Positions 1 through 9,400 are shown, counted from the stretch's first letter. The stretch: DNA of 64,000 nucleotides from Hippea alviniae EP5-r (GCF_000420385.1 NZ_ATUV01000002.1:372001-436000); one strand, 5' to 3'. Notes: generated by a model from the letters alone, not told the origin. Program-made: numbers and translations.

Positions 1-2
1 AG

Positions 3-806
3 GTGTTTATGGGAGATAACGAGTATGTAAAAAAAGGTAAAGTGCTTGCAGTTATAGACCAGAAGCCTTACAGAATAGCTCTTCAGAGAGCAGAAGCCAA
101 TGTATCGCTGTATGAAGCAAAAATAGAAGAAGCAAAAGCGGCTATAGAAGCTGCAAAAGCAGAAGTAAACCTTGTAGTTGCAAAGTTAAAAAAAGCAGAG
201 TGGGATTTTAAAAGGGCAAAAAAGCTGTTCAAAAACAGGGTTATATCAAAAGATGCTTATGAGAAGTATCTAACGAATTACAATGTTTTGAAGGCAACCT
301 TAAAGGCAAAACAGGATGCTCTAAAAAGGGCTGAAGTATCCTTAAATAGCTTAAAAGAAGCTCTAAAAGCGGCAAAAGCAGCCGAGCATCAGGCAGAACT
401 CAATCTCTCCTATACTTACATAAAAGCGCCAGCAGATGGTTTCATAACAAAGAAAAACATAGAAGTTGGCAAGTTTGCATCACCACAGCTGCCTATCTGC
501 GCCATTGTTCCGAAGAGTGGTGCATGGATTGTGGCAAATTACAAAGAGTCTCAAATCGGCAAAATAAAACCAGGTATGAAGGTAAAAATAGAGATAGATG
601 CCTATCCTTCGAAGGAGTTTGAAGGCAGGGTTGCATCAATTCAATACGGAACGGGCGAAGTGTTTTCTCTATTTCCGCCGGAGAATGCATCAGGTAATTG
701 GATAAAGGTTGTCCAAAGAGTGCCGGTAAAGATTGTGTTTGACAAAAAACCAGATGTGCCGTTAAGGGTTGGTATGTCTGTTGAGACAACTGTTCTGGTG
801 AAGTAA
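3..806 (+). CDS. HlyD/EmrA-family membrane fusion protein, 5' partial
   Basis: Periplasmic adaptor of a drug or solute efflux pump, linking an inner-membrane transporter to an outer-membrane channel. The visible 267 residues start inside the first biotinyl-lipoyl half (DNEYVKKGKVLAVID), pass through a long Ala/Lys/Glu-rich coiled-coil hairpin (about residues 28-130), return to the second lipoyl half (TYIKAPADGFI) and end in a beta-barrel domain. The N-terminal membrane anchor lies left of the window, so the true start is not visible. The stop codon directly abuts the start of the MFS transporter, so the two form an EmrAB-like operon. The family is clear; the substrate is unknown. Confidence 0.9.
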   Translation: MFMGDNEYVKKGKVLAVIDQKPYRIALQRAEANVSLYEAKIEEAKAAIEAAKAEVNLVVAKLKKAEWDFKRAKKLFKNRVISKDAYEKYLTNYNVLKATLKAKQDALKRAEVSLNSLKEALKAAKAAEHQAELNLSYTYIKAPADGFITKKNIEVGKFASPQLPICAIVPKSGAWIVANYKESQIGKIKPGMKVKIEIDAYPSKEFEGRVASIQYGTGEVFSLFPPENASGNWIKVVQRVPVKIVFDKKPDVPLRVGMSVETTVLVK

Positions 807-2345
807 ATGCAGAAAAATCAGCAGCCCAGCAAGTGGATTATAGCCTTAGCCGTTATACTGCCTACCTTGATGGAGATTGTTGATACAACGATTGTCAATG
901 TTTCACTTCCACACATTCGTGGAGCTTTGAGCATCTCGCTTGATGAGTCAACTTGGGTTTTGACATCCTACATGGTTTCAAACGCCATTATCATACCTAT
1001 AACAGGCTGGTTAGCTATAAAGTTTGGCAGAAAAAAGTATCTAATGTTCTCTATTTTTGCTTTTACCTTCTTCTCGTTTTTGTGCGGATATGCGCCATCT
1101 TTTTACTTTTTGGTTTTGTCAAGGTTTGTTCAGGGTATAGCAGGTGGTGGCTTGCAGCCTTTGTCTCAAGCTATTCTGCTTGAGAGCTTTCCAAAAGAGC
1201 AGCGTGGTATGGCAATGGCAATATTTGGTATGGGTGTTGTTGTTGGGCCTATCTTAGGACCTGTGCTTGGTGGTTGGATTACAGATAACTGGGGCTGGAG
1301 ATGGATATTCTTTATCAATATACCCGTTGGAATACTATCAATACTTCTTATAGAGCTGTTTGTGTTTGACCCGGAGTATCTGAAGAAAGCAAAAGAAAAA
1401 ATAGAAAGCATAGATTATATGGGACTTGCATTTTTAGCAATTGCCGTTGGAGCATTACAGATTCTGCTTGATAACGCACAGAGAAAGGATTGGTTTGAAA
1501 GCAGATTTATAACCACTCTTGCCATAATTTCAGCTGTTGGCTTTATTATGTTTATATACAACGAGCTTAAGGTTGAGCATCCCGTTGTGAATCTTAAAAT
1601 TTTCAAGGATAGAAACTATTCACTCGGTAATCTTGTTATGTTTTTGGGCTTTTTTGGATTTTTTGGAACAATTGTTCTTCTGCCTTTATACCTTCAAAAC
1701 CTGATGGGTTATACGGCATTTTTGGCGGGATTGGTGCTCGGACCTGGAGCCTTAACGACCTTAATCGGTATGCCTTTGACGGGAAAACTGCTTGAGAAGG
1801 GTTTTGACCCAAGAAAACTGCTTCTTGGAAGTCTAATCATAAATGCTATTGCTATAAACATTATGGCTCATTTCAATCTGCAGGCTGACTTTTGGAATGT
1901 TATATACCCACGAGCATTGCAGGGATTTGCTATAGCGCTCTTCTTTGTGCCACTTGCTGCTGCCACATTTGCCAATATCAGCAATGAAGACATGGGTAAT
2001 GCATCTGGTTTGTTCAACTTCATAAGAAACATAGGTGGAAGCTTTGGAACAGCCATTGTTATGACGATACTTTCAAGAAGAGCCCAGTTTCACCAGAGTA
2101 GGCTTGTTGAGAATTTAACGCCGCTGAATGATGGCTTTAACCACACTCTTGATGTCTTATCTTTAAAGCTGCACGATGTAATGCATCAATATGCCGTTAT
2201 ATACAAGGAATTACTGAGACAGGCTTACATGCTTGCCTTCAATGATTCTTTCTATTTCTGTGCCATTCTGTTTGTTGTTCTTATCCCAACTGTTTTCCTT
2301 ATAAAGAAACCTTCGGGTTCACTTGACATGAGTAAAATGCATTAG
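807..2345 (+). CDS. DHA2-family (EmrB/QacA) MFS drug:H+ antiporter
   Basis: Inner-membrane multidrug efflux transporter of 512 residues, the length usual for 14-helix DHA2 proteins. The N-terminus reads MEIVDTTIVNVSLPHI, the DHA2 motif with acidic residues in helix 1. GWLAIKFGRKKYL matches motif A and GMGVVVGPILGPVLGGW matches motif C of antiporters. The start abuts the stop codon of the upstream adaptor with no gap, implying translational coupling and a joint tripartite pump. A TolC-like protein at 48093-49388 could be the outer-membrane partner, but that is inference. The substrate cannot be read from the sequence. Confidence 0.93.
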   Translation: MQKNQQPSKWIIALAVILPTLMEIVDTTIVNVSLPHIRGALSISLDESTWVLTSYMVSNAIIIPITGWLAIKFGRKKYLMFSIFAFTFFSFLCGYAPSFYFLVLSRFVQGIAGGGLQPLSQAILLESFPKEQRGMAMAIFGMGVVVGPILGPVLGGWITDNWGWRWIFFINIPVGILSILLIELFVFDPEYLKKAKEKIESIDYMGLAFLAIAVGALQILLDNAQRKDWFESRFITTLAIISAVGFIMFIYNELKVEHPVVNLKIFKDRNYSLGNLVMFLGFFGFFGTIVLLPLYLQNLMGYTAFLAGLVLGPGALTTLIGMPLTGKLLEKGFDPRKLLLGSLIINAIAINIMAHFNLQADFWNVIYPRALQGFAIALFFVPLAAATFANISNEDMGNASGLFNFIRNIGGSFGTAIVMTILSRRAQFHQSRLVENLTPLNDGFNHTLDVLSLKLHDVMHQYAVIYKELLRQAYMLAFNDSFYFCAILFVVLIPTVFLIKKPSGSLDMSKMH

Positions 2346-2410
2346 AAAAAAATAATGAAAATTATTCAATAAAGTGATATGCTTCTAATCAAAAATAGTG
2401 GGAGGGTAAA

Positions 2411-3499
2411 ATGAACATCCAGTATAACTTAAAACCAAAATCAGAAAGAAGAACAGAAGCGTTTAAGCCAGACAAGACTTTGCCCTTTGGTCTTTTAAGG
2501 ACAGACCACATGTTTGTTATGGATTATGAAGATGGTGAGTGGATTAACCCACGCATAGTGCCGTATTCTCCTATTGAGCTGTCGCCCGGTGCCATAGTTC
2601 TTCATTATGCTCAGGCTATTTTTGAAGGTGCAAAGGCATTTATGCACGACGATGGTGAGATTTACACATTCAGGATTGACAAAAACGCAAAAAGAATGAA
2701 CAGGTCTGCTGATATTCTCTGTATGCCACATATACCAGAAGAGATGCAGATTGAAGCAATACACTCTCTGATTGATGTTGACAGGCTCTGGTTTCCTATT
2801 CAAGAAGGTGCATCCTTATATATTAGGCCATTTATGTTTGCAACAGAAGATTCTCTTGGTGTTCATCCAAGTTCGACTTATAAGTTTATGGTTATACTTT
2901 CGCCCAGCGGTCCATACTATCCAAAGGGTTTTACAGAACCTATAAAGCTTCTAATAACAAAAAAGTTTCACAGAGTGCCACCGGGTGGAACAGGCTCAGC
3001 CAAAGCCGCAGGTAATTATGCTGCATCTCTGCAGGTTGCTGAGTTTGCAAAAAAATTCGGTGCAACGCAGGTTTTGTATCTTGATACAACAAACACCTAC
3101 ATCGAAGAAGCAGGCACAATGAATCATTACCATGTTATGAAGGATGGAACAGTGGTTATACCAGAATTCACCGATACGATTTTAAGGTCTATAACGAGCG
3201 AAAGTGTGATGGAGTTGTCCGACAGAATGGGTATAAAGACAAAACAGGAGAGAATTAGGGTTGATGAGTTTATAGAAGGAATAAGAACTGGCGAGATAAC
3301 AGAAGCAGGTGGATTTGGAACGGCCGCCGTGATTTCGCCTGTTGGTGAGTATGTATTTGAAGATGGAAGCTCTGTTGTTGTAAATGACAACAAGATAGGT
3401 GAGATAACAAAAAAGATTTATGAATATTATACGGGACTCCAGACGGGCAAAATTGAAGCGCCAGAAGGCTGGTTGAAAAAGGTAGAAAGAAGAGTATGA
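2411..3499 (+). CDS. ilvE: Branched-chain amino acid aminotransferase
   Basis: PLP-dependent enzyme (fold type IV) that interconverts branched-chain 2-oxoacids and amino acids with glutamate. At 362 residues it is the longer class-II form shared with eukaryotic BCATs. FEGAKAF, the PLP-lysine region GSAKAAGNYAASLQ, EEAGTMNHYHV and the late ITEAGGFGTAAVISPV segment are present. A GGGAGG ribosome site sits 5 nt before the ATG. A short AT-rich inverted repeat (AATAAT/ATTATT near 2352) precedes it. The stop overlaps the mqnA start (ATGA), so both are probably co-transcribed. Confidence 0.92.
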   Translation: MNIQYNLKPKSERRTEAFKPDKTLPFGLLRTDHMFVMDYEDGEWINPRIVPYSPIELSPGAIVLHYAQAIFEGAKAFMHDDGEIYTFRIDKNAKRMNRSADILCMPHIPEEMQIEAIHSLIDVDRLWFPIQEGASLYIRPFMFATEDSLGVHPSSTYKFMVILSPSGPYYPKGFTEPIKLLITKKFHRVPPGGTGSAKAAGNYAASLQVAEFAKKFGATQVLYLDTTNTYIEEAGTMNHYHVMKDGTVVIPEFTDTILRSITSESVMELSDRMGIKTKQERIRVDEFIEGIRTGEITEAGGFGTAAVISPVGEYVFEDGSSVVVNDNKIGEITKKIYEYYTGLQTGKIEAPEGWLKKVERRV

Positions 3500-4248
3500 A
3501 GGTTGCATTAGTTGAGTTTTTGAATGCTGTTCCGCTCTATTATGCTTTGAAAAAGAAGATTGTTGATAACGATTTTGAGTTTATATCAGCCGTGCCGAGT
3601 AAGTGTGCACGGCTGCTTTTTGCTAAAAAGGTTGATATTAGCAATGCGTCAATTGTCGAATATGTAAACTCTGAAGATTATCTTCTTCTGCCGGATGGTT
3701 GTATCTCAACGACAAGCAGGGTAAAGAGTGTTGTTCTGTTTTTAAAAAAACCACTAAAGCAGGTTAAGGTTGTAAAGCTTGATAAGAACTCAAAGACATC
3801 GGTTGCCTTAACGAAGGTTCTCTTTCATTTTAAATACAATATGTCGGTTGATTATGTCTGGGACGGTGAAGCAGATTGCGAGCTTGTAATAGGAGACAAT
3901 GCTTTAAAAAGATTGAAAACATCAAACGGCACTGTAGTTGATCTTGCAAGAGAGTGGTTTGAGATGACGGGTTTGCCATTTGTATTTGCTGCATGGATTA
4001 CAAATAGGAAACTATCATCTGATACTGTTGAAAAGTTTGTTAGAGCAAAAGAGAAGGGTAAGCAGTTGATAAACGATATCTGTGAAGAGTCAAGAAGCCT
4101 TGTGGGTTATGATGAGTGTAAGAAGTATTTAACAGAAAATATACAGTATGATTTAACCAAAGAGAAACTAAAGGCAATTGAAGAATTTTTAAAGCTTGCT
4201 TACTCCTGCAAGGCTATCTCAAATATTAGGCCTTTGCTCTTTAGCTGA
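3496..4248 (+). CDS. mqnA: Chorismate dehydratase, futalosine menaquinone pathway
   Basis: Predicted MqnA, which dehydrates chorismate to 3-[(1-carboxyvinyl)oxy]benzoate, the first step of futalosine-route menaquinone synthesis. At 250 residues it matches the family. It begins with MKVALVEFLNAVPLYYAL, the MqnA N-terminal pattern (V-x-FLN-x-P-L). LVIGDNAL and the later GLPFVFAAWI segment are also typical of this periplasmic-binding-like fold. MqnA and MqnD share the fold, so assignment between them rests mainly on the N-terminus. The start overlaps ilvE by 4 nt. The 3' end is overlapped on the opposite strand by a decayed antitoxin gene. Confidence 0.75.
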   Translation: MKVALVEFLNAVPLYYALKKKIVDNDFEFISAVPSKCARLLFAKKVDISNASIVEYVNSEDYLLLPDGCISTTSRVKSVVLFLKKPLKQVKVVKLDKNSKTSVALTKVLFHFKYNMSVDYVWDGEADCELVIGDNALKRLKTSNGTVVDLAREWFEMTGLPFVFAAWITNRKLSSDTVEKFVRAKEKGKQLINDICEESRSLVGYDECKKYLTENIQYDLTKEKLKAIEEFLKLAYSCKAISNIRPLLFS

Positions 4249-4532
4249 TTCCACATCTTCAGCAATCTGATGCAGAATACTCTTTATAAAGGTTTGGTAT
4301 GACAATCCTTTTTTAGCAGCGAGTGTTTTTATCTTTTGCAAATCATCAGCAGGTATTCTTAAAGTTATAGTTTACTTTTCTTCTTTATTGTTTTCTTCAA
4401 AATACTTTTTTGCAGCTTTTTTAACTCTTTCAGATTTTTCTCATCGTTTTTGAGTTTACTAAAATCAACATTTTTCCACATCTCGATTATCTCTTTTTCT
4501 TCTTCATCTATGTATTTAAATTCTTCATTCAT
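4219..4532 (-). pseudogene. Decayed ribbon-helix-helix (CopG/BrnA-like) antitoxin
   Basis: Reading leftward from an ATG at 4532 gives MNEEFKYIDEEEKEIIEMWK, the acidic N-terminus common in BrnA-like antitoxins. It runs out of frame about 100 nt in. Another frame continues with KKAAKKYFEENNKEEK, an in-frame TAA at about 4326-4328, then TITLRIPADDLQKIKTLA and a C-terminus ending at 4219. The second half is a classical RHH DNA-binding segment. One frameshift plus one nonsense codon make it a pseudogene. It overlaps the 3' end of mqnA by 30 nt on the opposite strand. Confidence 0.75.
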
Positions 4533-4605
4533 AGCTCACCTCACCTCTGTCGATTAATTTTTTAATTTTTCTGCTTTTGTATGCCGTTTTCAAGATAATT
4601 TTATC
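4525..4605 (-). pseudogene. Possible C-terminal scrap of the partner toxin
   Basis: Directly upstream of the decayed antitoxin, an open frame of 26 codons ends in a TGA overlapping the antitoxin ATG (ATGAATGA). It reads KIILKTAYKSRKIKKL. Overlapping stop/start and toxin-before-antitoxin order are usual in BrnTA-like pairs, and the peptide resembles the last strand and helix of small RelE/DUF4258-type toxins. The frame is closed upstream by TAA at 4606-4608. The identification is tentative. Confidence 0.3.
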
Positions 4606-4617
4606 TTATTTACTTAT

Positions 4618-6036
4618 TTACTTAGGTGAAATCGATGGCATTTTGGTTAAGAGATATTTCGTGTCATCACTTGAGAACTCAACACCTGCACCAGCAAATA
4701 CGCTTCTTGTTTTCGGATTTAATATCTCATCGACACCGGCAAAGATGTCAAAGTGCCTAAGCCATCTGTATGTTAGCTGAAATTTTGCCTGAACATGTTT
4801 ATCTCTTATGTCGTTTTCATGATTGAAATCGAAAACATCAAGGCTTGCCTTTAGATTGTCATTTAAGAGATAATAGTCAACACCTGCACCGAAGCGAGAC
4901 TCTTCTATACCCGCCCTTAAGACAAAATCGTAATACCTTTTGCCCATCATAGCTGTAAATCTGAGCTTGTTGTCTGTGTTCTTTGGATGCTCTGTATGTT
5001 CGTAATCCTTTTCGCTTACTATTCCAATTCTGTAAAACTTATCCGGCATCGTGTATATATCAACATTAACAATGCCCTTGTTGTATGAGTCTCTAAAGTT
5101 GTGCTGATTTGCTGCATAGATGTTTAGAGCTATCTGGTCGCCTCTTTTTAAGTAATGCTTTATGCTTTTTAATGTCTCGTTGAGATTGTTGTATGCTTCA
5201 TCGTTGTTTACCAATTTGCCAAGCGTTCCTTTTCCTGTATCAATCTTTGCAAATATGCTGTTTAGATGTTCGCTCGCATTGTCAACATTGTTATATAAGC
5301 TCTCATCGACGAGCAGTTTGCCCAATGTTCCTTTTCCATGTCTTAAATCTGCACTCATAAGATAGATATTCTCAAGCGTCTCGTTCAGCTTTTTCATCGC
5401 TTCTTTTGCTTCCATTACAGCCAATCTTACATCCTGCTTGTTGTCTTTAAGAATCTCTGCGAGTGTCTGCATAGATTTATTGAAGTTTTCTATAGCCTGT
5501 TTTATGTTTTGTCTATTCTCTTCCACAACATCGTTTAAGCGAGAAGAGAGTTTGCTTATCTCTTCTAAAGCCTTTGCAATGTTGTCCCTGTTTTGCTGAT
5601 TGAATACCTTGTTTATGTTTGTTATTAGTGTTCCTAAGTCGGTTGGAGAAACGGTTTTTGCTATAAATTCTCCATTTTGAAGATACTCGTTTGAGTGTCC
5701 GTATTTGATTTCCAGTGTTTTCTCGCCTAAAAGGCTTTTGCTTGCAATTACGGCTATTGAATCCTTAGGTATTTTATACTGTTTGTATATCTCAAGCTCA
5801 ACAATAGCTTTGCCATTCCTTAATCCAATGTTCTTTATATATCCGACATCGACGCCGGCAACCTTGACCTTCGTGTTGACATCTAAACCGTTTACATTGT
5901 TGAATGCTGCATACAGGGTGTATGTGGGCTTTTTCTTTAGTGAAAATTTACCCATTTGTGTCGTTAACCACCCAAGAACAACCAGAATGGCCAATATAAA
6001 GATGCCTACAATAACTTCAACTTTTCTATTACTCAT
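4618..6036 (-). CDS. mlaD: MCE-domain lipid-binding protein (MlaD-like) with long C-terminal domain
   Basis: Substrate-binding subunit of an Mla-type ABC system that moves phospholipids between inner and outer membranes. A single N-terminal membrane anchor (about residues 7-26) precedes one MCE domain (about 38-115; VNGLDVNTKVKVAGVDVGYI). A helical region with two GKGTLGKL repeats follows (about 235-285). The last roughly 160 residues are rich in alternating hydrophobic/aromatic strands. At 472 residues it is far longer than E. coli MlaD (183). The start overlaps mlaF by 8 nt (ATGAGTAA). The terminal extension may be a small beta-barrel (see findings). Confidence 0.85.
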   Translation of the reverse strand: MSNRKVEVIVGIFILAILVVLGWLTTQMGKFSLKKKPTYTLYAAFNNVNGLDVNTKVKVAGVDVGYIKNIGLRNGKAIVELEIYKQYKIPKDSIAVIASKSLLGEKTLEIKYGHSNEYLQNGEFIAKTVSPTDLGTLITNINKVFNQQNRDNIAKALEEISKLSSRLNDVVEENRQNIKQAIENFNKSMQTLAEILKDNKQDVRLAVMEAKEAMKKLNETLENIYLMSADLRHGKGTLGKLLVDESLYNNVDNASEHLNSIFAKIDTGKGTLGKLVNNDEAYNNLNETLKSIKHYLKRGDQIALNIYAANQHNFRDSYNKGIVNVDIYTMPDKFYRIGIVSEKDYEHTEHPKNTDNKLRFTAMMGKRYYDFVLRAGIEESRFGAGVDYYLLNDNLKASLDVFDFNHENDIRDKHVQAKFQLTYRWLRHFDIFAGVDEILNPKTRSVFAGAGVEFSSDDTKYLLTKMPSISPK

Positions 6037-6775
6037 GGCTCTCTCCTACATAATAACTCTCTAAGAACTCTTTTACAATAGGGTTGTTTGAATTTTTTAT
6101 CTGCTCTGCATCACCAAACTCAATTATTTTTCCTTCATGTAAGAAGCCTATTCTATCGGCAATTTTGAATGTTAAAGCAAGGTCGTGGCTTATGATAAAG
6201 CAGGTTGTATTTAATGTCTGTTGCATATTTTTTATCAGTTTTGCTATCGACATTGCCGTTATCGGGTCAAGACCTGTCGTAGGTTCGTCAAAGAATATTA
6301 TCTTTGGATTCGTTATGATTGCCCTTGCAAGCCCAACCCTTTTCTTCATACCGCCGGATAGTTCACTTGGAAGCTTGTTCTCTATATCATGCAGTTCGAC
6401 AAGTGAGAGTGCTTCTTTTACCTTATCTTTTAGCTCTTTTTTGTTTTTTATGAGTTTTCTCTCAATTAAAGGAAAGGCTATGTTTTCAAAGACGGTTAAA
6501 GAGTCAAACAAAGCTGCTTCCTGAAACAGGACACCGAAATTCAGTCTTATTCTCTTTAACTCATCATAGCGAATCTTTGTTATATCTTTGCCTTCAACAA
6601 TAATGCTGCCCTTGTTGGGTTTTAAAAGTCCTATGATGTTTTTCAAAAGCACGCTCTTGCCTGCACCACTTTTGCCTATTATTACCGTTATTTTGCCTTT
6701 CTCTATGTTAAGGTTTAGCTCATCTAAAACCTTCTGGTTATAGAAGTTCACACTCAAATCTTTTACTTCAATCAT
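6029..6775 (-). CDS. mlaF: Mla-type ABC transporter ATPase
   Basis: Cytoplasmic ATPase that powers the MlaE permease. It is 248 residues, with Walker A GKSGAGKS, Q-loop GVLFQEAALF, signature LSGGMKKR, Walker B IIFFDEPTTGLD and a switch histidine in FIISHDLALTF. The LSGGM signature and FDEPTTGLDP are typical of MlaF rather than amino-acid importers. It lies between mlaE (stop/start TGATG-type junction) and mlaD (8-nt overlap), so the three proteins are made together. Confidence 0.92.
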   Translation of the reverse strand: MIEVKDLSVNFYNQKVLDELNLNIEKGKITVIIGKSGAGKSVLLKNIIGLLKPNKGSIIVEGKDITKIRYDELKRIRLNFGVLFQEAALFDSLTVFENIAFPLIERKLIKNKKELKDKVKEALSLVELHDIENKLPSELSGGMKKRVGLARAIITNPKIIFFDEPTTGLDPITAMSIAKLIKNMQQTLNTTCFIISHDLALTFKIADRIGFLHEGKIIEFGDAEQIKNSNNPIVKEFLESYYVGESHE

Positions 6776-7539
6776 CAGAATAGAAACGCCGTCAAAAAGT
6801 AATCAGCCACAAGCACAGAGATGCTTGCAGCGACAACAGCCTTTGTTGTTGATATACCAACACCCTTTGAACCGCCCTTTGTCGTGATACCCATATAACA
6901 GCCAATAAGCGAGATAATAAAGCCAAACACAGCAGCCTTTATAAGTCCATATGTTAAATCCGTCATCTCTATGTAAATTTGAATGTTTTTAACATAAACC
7001 GTTGGGTTTAGGTGCAAAATGCCCATACCTACAAGATAGCCACCCAGATTGCCGACAGCATTTGACAGTATAACTAAAGCTGGCAACATTACTGTTGTCG
7101 CTATTATGCGTGGTGCAACAAGCAGATTTATTGGATTTACCGCCATCACTTCCAAAGCATCTATCTGCTGTGTTACTTTCATCGTGCCAAGTTCTGCTGC
7201 CATAGCTGAGACATTTCTTGCAACAATCATCAAAGCCGTCAGAACAGGTGATAGCTCTCTTCCCAATGATACAGCAACCGTGTATCCTATCATACCTTCG
7301 GCACCAAACTTGTGAAATCCATGATAAATCTGTAAAACTTCAACCATTCCAACGAACATGGAAGTTAAAAATACTATCAATGTCGATTTAACACCAATTG
7401 AATACATCTGCTCAAATGTGGCGTGAATTCTCGGTTTTTCAAATATGGATTTTGCAAAATTCAATAAAAGAACGGCTATTCCGCCGAGTTCGGATATAAA
7501 GTTTATAACAGCTCTTCCAATTAAAGCAAAAATTTCCAT
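6775..7539 (-). CDS. mlaE: MlaE-family ABC permease
   Basis: Inner-membrane permease of the lipid-transport complex, 254 residues. It has an N-terminal amphipathic segment and about five or six membrane helices. The MlaE hallmarks FVGMVEVLQ, GRELSPVLTALMIVARN and the MAAELGTMKVTQQIDALEVM loop are all present. The start codon overlaps the last base of the alr stop codon (TAATG), which couples it to alr. The order mlaE-mlaF-mlaD is the core of the pathway. No mlaB or mlaC is seen in the window. Confidence 0.92.
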   Translation of the reverse strand: MEIFALIGRAVINFISELGGIAVLLLNFAKSIFEKPRIHATFEQMYSIGVKSTLIVFLTSMFVGMVEVLQIYHGFHKFGAEGMIGYTVAVSLGRELSPVLTALMIVARNVSAMAAELGTMKVTQQIDALEVMAVNPINLLVAPRIIATTVMLPALVILSNAVGNLGGYLVGMGILHLNPTVYVKNIQIYIEMTDLTYGLIKAAVFGFIISLIGCYMGITTKGGSKGVGISTTKAVVAASISVLVADYFLTAFLF

Positions 7540-8651
7540 TATCTTCTATAAACCCTTTTAACCCTTATACTTTTTCCAATGTTTGTTAAAATCTCATACG
7601 GGATTGTGCCGCTTTTTTCTGCAAGCTCATAAGCCGTTAAATCTTCATTCATTATGATCACCGTGTCAGATACATTGGCTTCAACATCACTCAAATCACA
7701 CATGAACATGTCCATACATATTGTTCCAACCTGTTTTACCTTTTTACCGTTTACTATGCAGTGCATTCTGTTTGACAAGCTTCTAAAGAGCCCGTCAGCA
7801 TAACCAAAGGCGACAACACCAACCTTCATATCTTTATCCGCCACAAATGTCCTTCCATAACTGATACCTTCACCCTTTCTTAGGGTATGAATGTTTATCA
7901 GTTGAGATTGTATCTCTAATACAGGTTTTAAGTCAACGCTATTTTTAAGCTCTAAGCTTGGAGCGTATCCATACATGAAAAGCCCGGGCCTTACGCAGTT
8001 TAGATGCGTTCTTTTTGATGAGATTATTGCACCTGAGTTTGCTATATGTTTGAGTTTTACCATTATACCCTTATCTTCAAACGCCTTTATTATCCTTTCA
8101 AACCTGTTTAACTGCTCTTCTGTCCACTCAAAGTCGCTTTCGGAATCAGAGAAGTGAGACATAATTCCATCTATGTTTAAATAGTCGGCATTTTTTATAC
8201 ATACATTAATCGCCTTCTCAACTTCTTCTTCCCTTATGCCCAACCTTGCCATTCCTGTATCAAACTTTAGATGAACCTTTATACTTTTTCCTTTGCTTTT
8301 TGCAAACTCTATAATTCTTTCAAGCAGAAATAGACTATGAACAACAGGCGTTATTTCAAACTCGTCCATCATATTCAAGTCAAACGAATCGACACAGCTC
8401 ATTGCGAGTATCGGTTGTGTTATGCCCTTCTTTCTCAACATGACACCTTCTTTTATGTGGGCTATACCAAGATATGCAACCTGAGAGTAATTTGTAAGTT
8501 CTCGCGCTATTCTTACAATGCCATGCCCATAGGCATCAGCTTTTATTACAGGTATTATCGATACTTTTTTGCCTATCAGTTTTATAAGCTGACTTAAGTT
8601 ATAGTGAAAGTTATCAAGATGGACAATAGACTTACTGTGAAAATTAATCAT
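7539..8651 (-). CDS. alr: Alanine racemase
   Basis: PLP enzyme interconverting L- and D-alanine for peptidoglycan. It is 370 residues. The PLP lysine is in VIKADAYGHG near residue 38, and the barrel motifs HLKFDTGMARLG and SHFSDSE are present. The second catalytic tyrosine is in ISYGRTF, and the C-terminal substrate loop is GTICMDMFMCDL. It is the first gene of the alr-mlaE-mlaF-mlaD block, 44 nt after livF. That gap holds TTGATA and TATATA elements that could give it a separate weak promoter. Confidence 0.95.
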   Translation of the reverse strand: MINFHSKSIVHLDNFHYNLSQLIKLIGKKVSIIPVIKADAYGHGIVRIARELTNYSQVAYLGIAHIKEGVMLRKKGITQPILAMSCVDSFDLNMMDEFEITPVVHSLFLLERIIEFAKSKGKSIKVHLKFDTGMARLGIREEEVEKAINVCIKNADYLNIDGIMSHFSDSESDFEWTEEQLNRFERIIKAFEDKGIMVKLKHIANSGAIISSKRTHLNCVRPGLFMYGYAPSLELKNSVDLKPVLEIQSQLINIHTLRKGEGISYGRTFVADKDMKVGVVAFGYADGLFRSLSNRMHCIVNGKKVKQVGTICMDMFMCDLSDVEANVSDTVIIMNEDLTAYELAEKSGTIPYEILTNIGKSIRVKRVYRR

Positions 8652-8695
8652 CCCGAAGAAGTATATAAATAAACAGGATATATATCAAAGAATTT

Positions 8696-9400
8696 TTACA
8701 TGCCTAAGTAGGCTTTTCTTATCTCTGGGTCGCTTAATATCTCTTCAGGTTTTGCCTGTTTTTCTATTTTTCCTAAGGCAAGCACATACATGCGTTGTGC
8801 GATCTCTGATGCTTTATTTGCATTCTGTTCTGCAAGCAGTATCGTTATGCCCGATTTGTGTAATTCGCTTAGTATCTCAAACACAAAATCAACAAGCTTA
8901 GGCATCAGGCCAAGAGAAATCTCATCAACCATAAGGAGCTTTGGTTTTGACATTAATGCCCTGCCTAAGGCAAGCATCTGTCTTTCTCCACCAGATAGGG
9001 TTCCTGCAAGCTGGCTGTTTCTCTCTTTTAGGCGTGGAAATAGAGTGTAAACATGTTCGAGTCTTTCTCTTATCTTTGCCTTATCCTTTTCATGATATAC
9101 GGCAAGAAGAAGGTTGCCTTCTGTTGTTATTTTGGGAAATACTCTTGCGCCTTCGGGAACAAACGATATACCAAGCTGAGCCCTTTTATGGGCTGCAAGG
9201 CTTGATATCTCTTCTCCTTCAAACTCTATATTGCCGCTTTTCTGCTTTAGAAGACCTATGATTGTCTTTAGAAGTGTGCTTTTGCCTGCCCCATTTGCAC
9301 CTATTATGGCAACACATTCGCCTTCTTTGACTTCTATTGATACATCTTCAACCGCTTTTATGCTTTTGTAATTTACCGTTAAATGTTCAACCTTTAGCAT
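8696..9400 (-). CDS. livF: LIV-type amino-acid ABC transporter ATPase LivF
   Basis: Second ATPase of a HAAT-family importer, 234 residues. Walker A GANGAGKST, signature LSGGERQMLALGRAL, Walker B LLMVDEISLGL and the switch region LLAEQNANKA are those of LivF. The ATG lies 14 nt inside the end of livG. It is the last gene of the hut/liv unit. Its place behind hutI and hutU suggests the importer handles histidine or urocanate rather than leucine, but that is inference from context. Confidence 0.92.
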   Translation of the reverse strand: MLKVEHLTVNYKSIKAVEDVSIEVKEGECVAIIGANGAGKSTLLKTIIGLLKQKSGNIEFEGEEISSLAAHKRAQLGISFVPEGARVFPKITTEGNLLLAVYHEKDKAKIRERLEHVYTLFPRLKERNSQLAGTLSGGERQMLALGRALMSKPKLLMVDEISLGLMPKLVDFVFEILSELHKSGITILLAEQNANKASEIAQRMYVLALGKIEKQAKPEEILSDPEIRKAYLGM

